From assembly GCA_037893245.1 (NCBI GenBank), contig JBAIAA010000519.1, forward strand, positions 124,001-188,000: a DNA stretch of 64,000 nucleotides, written 5' to 3'. The translations under genes were made by a program, and so were the position numbers. This document shows, one piece after another, positions 55,799 through 64,000 of the stretch; within the stretch, counting starts at the first letter, position 1, and every line of letters starts with the position of its first letter. Source of the DNA: Crossaster papposus (Eukaryota; Echinodermata; Asteroidea; Velatida; Solasteridae). The notes below the pieces were generated by a model. It saw only the letters and a program-made list of their open reading frames with translations, made no database searches and was not told the DNA's origin.

Positions 55799-56207
55799 TT
55801 CATCACAAAATGAGTGATTTCCCAGTACGGCCAGTCAAAGTCAAAATTTGAAGGGGTGGTCGATTTTGAGATTATATGGTGTTTCTTTAAGACTAAATTC
55901 CCAACAATCGATTCTAAATTTTTCAGGACGATCAGATAAAAACAAAATTAGTTTTTGAGACAATTTTGACTACATGTATGCCTTTCTATGCCTTTCACAC
56001 AATTTCTCGCAAGAAATGTCAGTTTTCTCATAATCTCTGTATTAAGACTCCAGACTACAAAAAAAATATAAAAAAATATATTGAGTATCAAACATCCAAG
56101 TGTTATATACCATTGGAAAGCTCTGTTTCCACAGAATTTAGAAATACCCATATCTCAATTTTTGATTTTGCCGACTTTACGCTCATTTTGTGATGACAGG
56201 TCACATA
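55799..56207. mobile_element. TIR element with TATGTGACC-type ends, copy 2
   Basis: 409 bp. Left TATGTGACCTTTCATCACAA, right TTGTGATGACAGGTCACATA, inverted over about 27 bp with one mismatch in the outer part. No coding frame. Confidence 0.85.
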
Positions 56208-56458
56208 TTGTTTTGGCTTGGTTTTTTCAGCATCTATTAACACAAACTTAAAACAGGTCAGCATCACAATATTTACTACAAAGTATGAATCTCTTTACCT
56301 ATTCATTTTTAAAAATTACAGCAAAAGCAAATTGTGTGTACTTCTTTTAAGAGATTGACAATGCAAAATGTGGTGTTATTCGGCAAATACGGGCCTATTT
56401 ACTGGCCAGAAAAACACTTATTCTGTTTTGAATTTGACATTGAATTCTCTTTAAACAG

Positions 56459-56643
56459 GAGATGCATCTGGGGGGACGGCTTCTGGCGCGACGTTACTGG
56501 AAGGTGGGAGCCTATTGGACGACAATCAGTGGCATCTAGTGCAGTACAAACGCCAACGCAAGACTGTGGAGCTCATGGTGGACGGAGTGACCGTGGCAGT
56601 CAAGACAAATGGTCACTTTTCAAGGCTGGACTTGGACAAAGAG
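56459..56643 (+). CDS. CNTNAP-like protein, exon 6 (LamG1 middle)
   Basis: Residues 242-303. LLDDNQWHLVQYKRQRKTVE and LMVDGVTVAVKTNG, then LDLDKE: the DDNQWH strand typical of CNTNAP LamG domains. Acceptor TCTCTTTAAACAG, donor GAG|GTGTGT (weak), phase 0. Confidence 0.95.
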
Positions 56644-57677
56644 GTGTGTTTTTTGACAAATCTTCAGATGGTCAATCTACACATTTGGGTTCCACTTTGT
56701 TCCTGGCTCCGTTACATCTGACGTCTTGAGCCGCGTTCGCATTGGACTTTTGGGGGGTAAAACCTACGGAAACTCTTGTCAACTTTAACCAAATTAAATC
56801 CAATGCGGACAGAGGGTAACATTGTCAAATTGTTCATTTTACCCTCTGCAACAGTAAGATCTACATGCCCAAACTTCTAGCGGAGGATTTAACACCGTGA
56901 ACTTTGACAATCACGTACGGTAACTTTTGACAATATTAAGTCCAATGCGAACGCGGCTTATGACTAAACAAAATGTGTGTTGTCCTCTGAATGGCCAACC
57001 CAAATTTTGGGAATTTTTATTGATTTTGTTTTCTTTTTTTCGGGGGGTGCTTTTTTCTGACGATTGAAAGTGCCATCCTCGGACTGAGCAAGCTCTCAAT
57101 CTGATTGTTCTACAATCTCGGCCTAAATGGTTGGGACACATGACAATGAGTATGCCCTCGCCTGGTCCCGCAGTTGCTGTTATCTGCAGCTAGAGCATAG
57201 ATCGCGCAATGAGAGACAACATTGACAGGGGCCCGCGGGATTGGGAGAGATTTGGTTGGGATTGTAGCTTGAGTAACTCGAGTAACTTTGATACAAAGTT
57301 GGGACACAAACATTTTTCTGGCAATTTACTTAAAGGTATTATAAGCTGGAAATAAGCTGTTTTTGCAGTCTGGTTCCTCGACTTCCTTCAGACAAATTAA
57401 AAAAAATTGCGGTGGGCAATCGTTTACATCGAGTTGTAACACTTTACAATTGTAATATTTTGCAGGATTCAGGTTTATGTGAAAAAAAACACCTCCCATT
57501 TTCAAAAATATTCTCCTCATTGGACAGCAACAAGAATTTGTAGTCCTAATCCCGATGCACTCATTAATACAGTTATCCTACAAGAGTTGTTACATGTATC
57601 CTCCTATAGTGAATATAAGTAGCAAATTACCAACCCAACAAATACAATCTTTGGCGTTATTCATACTTGAATGGTAG
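56644..57677 (+). other. Intron 6
   Basis: It holds the family N element at 56,729-56,958. The remainder shows nothing recognisable. Confidence 0.7.
56729..56958. mobile_element. Non-autonomous TIR element, family N, copy 2
   Basis: 230 bp. Left AGCCGCGTTCGCATTGGACT, right AGTCCAATGCGAACGCGGCT, perfect inverted ends. The subterminal TTTTGGGGGG matches the element at 5,656-6,151. Confidence 0.88.
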
Positions 57678-57961
57678 ATGACAATCGGCGGTACGTCCGT
57701 GTCGCAGCACCAAGGACTAAGCTCCACCCAGTTCTTCGTCGGTTGCCTGCAGAACGTCCTCCTGAGCAACAGCGTGAAGCTCTCCAGCCTGGGCACGGCC
57801 CTCAACTTCATCAAGGGCTTGCGGGAGAAGGCCTACACCACCTTGAGTTTGATTGGCAGCCTGGAGTACGACTGCAGGGGGGAGACCACTGTGCCCGCCA
57901 CGTTTCCGACCGCGGATTCACACATACAGTGGCCGGGGCCCAGCCAGTCTCAAAATTTCAC
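57678..57961 (+). CDS. CNTNAP-like protein, exon 7 (LamG1 end)
   Basis: Residues 304-397. MTIGGTSVSQ, then FFVGCLQNVLLSN with Cys326, and YDCRGE with Cys369, the cysteine pair that closes LamG1. The linker ATFPTADSHIQWPG leads to LamG2. Acceptor ATGGTAG is weak in pyrimidines, but the frame and homology support it. Donor AC|GTGAGT, phase 2. Confidence 0.93.
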
Positions 57962-58671
57962 GTGAGTGTTCAACCTACGTGGCATTCATCTATAGAAATT
58001 ACCCTGTGGAGACCTTTGTCCCCATTGTATTCAGGTCTCCACAGGGCAGATGCCACAGGGTACCTAATTTAGAAACAATGAAGGGCTTTGGTGCAGTAGT
58101 ACTCCAACTGGGTCATTTGGTTAGACAGATCACCCAATGGGTTGAACATTCATATAACCTCTTCAAATCTGCTCAATCTGTTGTACAGGGTAATTGAGGC
58201 TGCAAAAGCTGACATTTCAAGATTTAGCTCCATCGGACCTGCGGTTCTCCCAATACAACAAACCCTTATTCAACGATTTTGGCCAAAAAGGCATTCCTGC
58301 CAATTTTTAAATGATCATATCTCTAACTAGTTGACCAAATATGTTGATATGTGCATTTTTAGAAAGGTAATTGTGTAAGCAATCAAATTATTTTTATAAA
58401 GGAGCAATTTGATCTTTAATAACCTTTTGTTATTTTACTTTGAACTTGAATTTGACCTTGTGGATCACGTGACCTTGAGGTGAACTTGGTTGAAAATTGT
58501 ATCCAGATACATATTTTCTACAATTTTGTTGGTTTTCTTTGTATCTCTTCTCGAAAGTTGTGCAAAAGTGATTTTCCTGTGCAATGTACTATAAATCAAT
58601 GCATGGTTAGCTATTTGAAAAATGTCACACACATGTATTGATCTTCTCCAAACCATCCTCTCACTATACAG
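57962..58671 (+). other. Intron 7 with family K repeat
   Basis: The segment 57,982-58,062 is the second family K foldback (ATTCATCTATAGAAATT...GGTCTCCACAGGG). The remainder shows nothing recognisable. Confidence 0.7.
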
Positions 58672-58829
58672 GATATCTCTCAAGTTCCGGACGTTTAGTG
58701 CCAGCGGCCTGCTAGTCAACAACCAACTGGTGTCTAGCACTGGCGGCTACATCACTGTAGGCCTCAATGAAGGAACGCCAGTTGTTTTATTGAAGACAGG
58801 GAACAGCGGTGCTATTGAAATACCCGGAG
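58672..58829 (+). CDS. CNTNAP-like protein, exon 8 (LamG2 start)
   Basis: Residues 398-450. ISLKFRTFSASGLLVNNQ then GGYITVGLNEGTPVVLLKTG, the first strands of the second laminin-G domain. Acceptor TCTCACTATACAG, donor GGAG|GTGAGA, phase 1. The next exon is beyond the satellite array or outside the window. Confidence 0.93.
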
Positions 58830-58907
58830 GTGAGATTTGTTTTAGGAAAGAAAAATAAATAAAATCTAAAAAAAATATCAAAAGTTCTTCCAAAACACAA
58901 ATTATGT

Positions 58908-59091
58908 TTGAAGGATACACCATTGGTAATTTCTTCAATTATCAGGAATGGGTGGATTTGGGGGGTTGTATTTTATAGTAAATATAGTTTAACTGACCTC
59001 TCCGAAGTTTTACAATCGTAGATGCCAAGAAAAAAGCATGAAAAACTGCGTTTGTTTTCAACCGGCGTCAGGCAGTTCTTGTATTTGTTAC
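58908..59091 (+). mobile_element. Left half of MITE family A, copy 13
   Basis: It starts TTTGAAGGATACACCATTGG and follows the family body as far as the CCGGCGTCAGGCAGTT block, stopping just where the central hairpin should begin. About 30 bp later the 118-bp satellite starts. Confidence 0.9.
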
Positions 59092-59119
59092 AGAGACAAA
59101 AAAGTAATCAGGTTTAGTT

Positions 59120-62100
59120 GTCAAGAACCTTAACAAAAATGTTGAGGACTTGTTTTGCTTTAAATGACAATAATTCATAACTGACAAATACACTATACCT
59201 TCTAAGTATAACATGTGCCATGGCTCTCCATATATTTGTCAAGAAACTTTCCAAAAATATTAAGGACTTGTTTTGCTTTAAATGACAATAATTCACAACT
59301 GACAAATACACTATACCTTCTAAGTATAACATGTGCCATGGCTCTCCATATATTTGTCAAGAAACTTTCCAAAAATGTTGAGACTTGTTTTGCTTTAAAT
59401 GACAATAATTCATAACTGACAAATACACTATACCTTCTAAGTATAACATGTGCCATGGCTCTCCATATTTTTGTCAAGAAACTTTCCAAAAATGTTAAGG
59501 ACTTGTTTTGCTTTAAATGACAATAATTCACAACTGACAAATACACTATACCTTCTAAGTATAACATGTGCCATGGCTCTCCATATATTTGTCAAGAAAC
59601 TTTCCAAAAATGTTGAGGACTTGTTTTGCTTTAAATGACAATAATTCACAACTGACAAATACACTATACCTTCTAAGTATAACATGTGCCATGGCTCTCC
59701 ATATATTTGTCAAGAAACTTTCCAAAAATGTTGAGGACTTGTTTTGCTTTAAATGACAATAATTCACAACTGACAAATACACTATACCTTCTAAGTATAA
59801 CATGTGCCATGGCTCTCCATATATTTGTCAAGAAACTTTCCAAAAATGTTGAGGACTTGTTTTGCTTTAAATGACAATAATTCACAACTGACAAATACAC
59901 TACCTTCTAAGTATAACATGTGCCATGGCTCTCCATATATTTGTCAAGAAACTTTCCAAAAATGTTGAGGACTTGTTTTGCTTTAATTCACAACTGACAA
60001 ATACACTATACCTTCTAAGTATAACATGTGCCATGGCTCTCCATATATTTGTTAAGAAACTTTCCAAAAATGTTGAGGACTTGTTTTGCTTTAAATGACA
60101 ATGATTCACAACTGACAAATACACTATACCTTCTAAGTATAACATGTGCCATGGCTCTCCATATATTTGTCAAGAAACTTTTCAAAAATGTTGAGGACTT
60201 GTTTTGCTTTAAATGACAATGATTCACAACTGACAAATACACTATACCTTCTAAGTATAACATGTGCCATGGCTCTCCATATATTTGTCAAGAAACTTTC
60301 CAAAAATGTTGAGGACTTGTTTTGCTTTAAATGACAATAATTCACAACTGACAAATACACTATACCTTCTAAGTATAACATGTGCCATGGCTCTCCATAT
60401 ATTTGTCAAGAAACTTTCCAAAAATGTTGAGGACTTGTTTTGCTTTAAATGACAATAATTCACAACTGACAAATACACTATACCTTCTAAGTATAACATG
60501 TGCCATGGCTCTCCATATATTTGTCAAGAAACTTTCCAAAAATGTTGAGGACTTGTTTTGCTTTAAATGACAATAATTCACAACTGACAAATACACTATA
60601 CCTTCTAAGTATAACATGTGCCATGGCTCTCCATATATTTGTCAAGAAACTTTCCAAAGATGTTGAGGACTTGTTTTGCTTTAATTCACAACTGACAAAT
60701 ACACTATACCTTCTAAGTATAACATGTGCCATGGCTCTCCATATATTTGTCAAGAAACTTTCCAAAAATGTTGAGGACTTGTTTTGCTTTAAATGACAAT
60801 AATTCACAACTGACAAATACACTATACCTTCTAAGTATAACATGTGCCATGGCTCTCCATATATTTGTCAAGAAACTTTCCAAAAATGTTGAGGACTTGT
60901 TTTGCTTTAAATGACAATAATTCACAACTGACAAATACACTATACCTTCTAAGTATAACATGTGCCATGGCTCTCCATATATTTGTCAAGAAACTTTCCA
61001 AAAATGTTGAGGACTTGTTTTGCTTTAAATGACAATAATTCACAACTGACAAATACACTACCTTCTAAGTATAACATGTGCCATGGCTCTCCATATATTT
61101 GTCAAGAAACTTTCCAAAAATGTTGAGGACTTGTTTTGCTTTAATTCACAACTGACAAATACACTATACCTTCTAAGTATAACATGTGCCATGGCTCTCC
61201 ATATATTTGTTAAGAAACTTTCCAAAAATGTTGAGGACTTGTTTTGCTTTAAATGACAATGATTCACAACTGACAAATACACTATACCTTCTAAGTATAA
61301 CATGTGCCATGGCTCTCCATATATTTGTCAAGAAACTTTTCAAAAATGTTGAGGACTTGTTTTGCTTTAAATGACAATGATTCACAACTGACAAATACAC
61401 TATACCTTCTAAGTATAACATGTGCCATGGCTCTCCATATATTTGTCAAGAAACTTTCCAAAAATGTTGAGGACTTGTTTTGCTTTAAATGACAATAATT
61501 CACAACTGACAAATACACTATACCTTCTAAGTATAACATGTGCCATGGCTCTCCATATATTTGTCAAGAAACTTTCCAAAAATGTTGAGGACTTGTTTTG
61601 CTTTAAATGACAATAATTCACAACTGACAAATACACTATACCTTCTAAGTATAACATGTGCCATGGCTCTCCATATATTTGTCAAGAAACTTTCCAAAAA
61701 TGTTGAGGACTTGTTTTGCTTTAAATGACAATAATTCACAACTGACAAATACACTATACCTTCTAAGTATAACATGTGCCATGGCTCTCCATATATTTGT
61801 CAAGAAACTTTCCAAAGATGTTGAGGACTTGTTTTGCTTTAATTCACAACTGACAAATACACTATACCTTCTAAGTATAACATGTGCCATGGCTCTCCAT
61901 ATATTTGTCAAGAAACTTTCCAAAAATGTTGAGGACTTGTTTTGCTTTAAATGACAATAATTCACAACTGACAAATACACTATACCTTCTAAGTATAACA
62001 TGTGCCATGGCTCTCCATATATTTGTCAAGAAACTTTCCAAAAATGTTGAGGACTTGTTTTGCTTTAAATGACAATAATTCACAACTGACAAATACACTA

Positions 62101-64000
62101 TACCTTCTAAGTATAACATGTGCCATGGCTCTCCATATATTTGTCAAGAAACTTTCCAAAAATGTTGAGGACTTGTTTTGCTTTAAATGACAATAATTCA
62201 CAACTGACAAATACACTATACCTTCAAAGTATAACATGTGCCATGGCTCTCCATATATTTGTCAAGAAACTTTCCAAAAATGTTGAGGACTTGTTTTGCT
62301 TTAAATGACAATAATTCACAACTGACAAATACACTATACCTTCTAAGTATAACATGTGCCATGGCTCTCCATATATTTGTCAAGAAACTTTCCAAAAATG
62401 TTGAGGACTTGTTTTGCTTTAATTCACAACTGACAAATACACTATACCTTCTAAGTATAACATGTGCCATGGCTCTCCATATATTTGTTAAGAAACTTTC
62501 CAAAAATGTTGAGGACTTGTTTTGCTTTAAATGACAATGATTCACAACTGACAAATACACTATACCTTCTAAGTATAACATGTGCCATGGCTCTCCATAT
62601 ATTTGTCAAGAAACTTTCCAAAAATGTTGAGGACTTGTTTTGCTTTAAATGACAATAATTCACAACTGACAAATACACTATACCTTCTAAGTATAACATG
62701 TGCCATGGCTCTCCATATATTTGTCAAGAAACTTTTCAAAAATGTTGAGGACTTGTTTTGCTTTAAATGACAATAATTCACAACTGACAAATACACTATA
62801 CCTTCTAAGTATAACATGTGCCATGGCTCTCCATATATTTGTCAAGAAACTTTCCAAAAATGTTGAGGACTTGTTTTGCTTTAAATGACAATAATTCACA
62901 ACTGACAAATACACTATACCTTCTAAGTATAACATGTGCCATGGCTCTCCATATATTTGTCAAGAAACTTTCCAAAAATGTTGAGGACTTGTTTTGCTTT
63001 AAATGACAATAATTCACAACTGACAAATACACTATACCTTCTAAGTATAACATGTGCCATGGCTCTCCATATATTTGTCAAGAAACTTTCCAAAAATGTT
63101 GAGGACTTGTTTTGCTTTAAATGACAATAATTCACAACTGACAAATACACTACCTTCTAAGTATAACATGTGCCATGGCTCTCCATATATTTGTCAAGAA
63201 ACTTTCCAAAAATGTTGAGGACTTGTTTTGCTTTAATTCACAACTGACAAATACACTATACCTTCTAAGTATAACATGTGCCATGGCTCTCCATATATTT
63301 GTTAAGAAACTTTCCAAAAATGTTGAGGACTTGTTTTGCTTTAAATGACAATGATTCACAACTGACAAATACACTATACCTTCTAAGTATAACATGTGCC
63401 ATGGCTCTCCATATATTTGTCAAGAAACTTTTCAAAAATGTTGAGGACTTGTTTTGCTTTAAATGACAATGATTCACAACTGACAAATACACTATACCTT
63501 CTAAGTATAACATGTGCCATGGCTCTCCATATATTTGTCAAGAAACTTTCCAAAAATGTTGAGGACTTGTTTTGCTTTAAATGACAATAATTCACAACTG
63601 ACAAATACACTATACCTTCTAAGTATAACATGTGCCATGGCTCTCCATATATTTGTCAAGAAACTTTCCAAAAATGTTGAGGACTTGTTTTGCTTTAAAT
63701 GACAATAATTCACAACTGACAAATACACTATACCTTCTAAGTATAACATGTGCCATGGCTCTCCATATATTTGTCAAGAAACTTTCCAAAAATGTTGAGG
63801 ACTTGTTTTGCTTTAAATGACAATAATTCACAACTGACAAATACACTATACCTTCTAAGTATAACATGTGCCATGGCTCTCCATATATTTGTCAAGAAAC
63901 TTTCCAAAGATGTTGAGGACTTGTTTTGCTTTAATTCACAACTGACAAATACACTATACCTTCTAAGTATAACATGTGCCATGGCTCTCCATATATTTGT
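59120..64000. repeat. 118-bp satellite array with higher-order repeat
   Basis: About 42 head-to-tail units running past the window edge. Unit landmarks: CAAGAAACTTTCCAAAAATG, GAGGACTTGTTTTGC, AACTGACAAATACACTATAC and CATGTGCCATGGCTCTCC. Some units lack 10 bp (AATGACAATA) or 2 bp. The first few units are the most diverged. A block of ten units (1,158 bp) starting near 59,900 is repeated from 61,058 and again, in part, from 63,150. All open frames here on both strands are by-products of the repeat. Confidence 0.98.

Noticed and set aside
59114-63982. Dozens of overlapping 60-120-codon open frames on both strands
   Set aside because: They repeat every 118 bp with the satellite and have no start/stop logic of their own. 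They are products of the monomer lacking stops in those frames.

Overview
This is a gene-poor, repeat-rich stretch of animal nuclear DNA. Consensus GT-AG introns, long introns, a non-LTR retrotransposon, tRNA-derived SINE-like units, many miniature inverted-repeat elements and satellite arrays all point to a metazoan. The two recognisable genes (an MCC-like protein and a neurexin-IV/contactin-associated-protein homologue) and the character of the repeats suggest a marine invertebrate deuterostome, perhaps an echinoderm. That placement is an inference, because nothing in the window fixes the species.

Layout. 1-22,153 has no confident gene. It holds homopolymer tracts, telomere-like motifs and at least six families of short terminal-inverted-repeat (TIR) elements, and is probably the long first intron of the MCC-like gene. 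22,154-22,392 (minus strand) is the first coding exon of that gene, with a Ser/Gly-rich N-terminus running into an EF-hand. 23,842-24,623 is a 13-bp minisatellite of about 60 units. 26,050 to about 32,035 is a complete-looking I-superfamily LINE on the minus strand: ORF1 is a gag-like protein with three CCHC knuckles, and ORF2 carries APE endonuclease, reverse transcriptase, RNase H and a CCHC. Its tail abuts a pyrimidine-rich tract of about 280 bp. From 34,005 to the right edge lies the 5' part of a CNTNAP/neurexin-IV-like gene on the plus strand. I could place eight coding exons with phase-consistent splice sites. They encode a signal peptide, an F5/8C discoidin domain, a first laminin-G domain and the start of a second (450 residues so far). 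Its 16-kb first intron is crowded with TIR elements. Its eighth intron contains a 118-bp satellite array (59,120-64,000) that runs off the window and shows a 1,158-bp higher-order repeat.

The main repeat story is a group of TTAA-flanked miniature elements. Family A has 13 copies of about 385 bp with TIR AGGTAGGATACACC, family B has 4 copies of about 242 bp, and family C has one copy of 225 bp with telomere-like ends. Members of different families sit back to back sharing one TTAA. Several family A copies carry a central hairpin, and one copy shows matched changes in both arms. The satellite begins inside a half-copy of family A.

I see no prokaryotic-type operon, CRISPR array or clearly new multi-gene system. 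The most unusual content is the structural behaviour of the TTAA elements, the nested palindromes, a TA-flanked element carrying an exon-like segment, and the satellite array.
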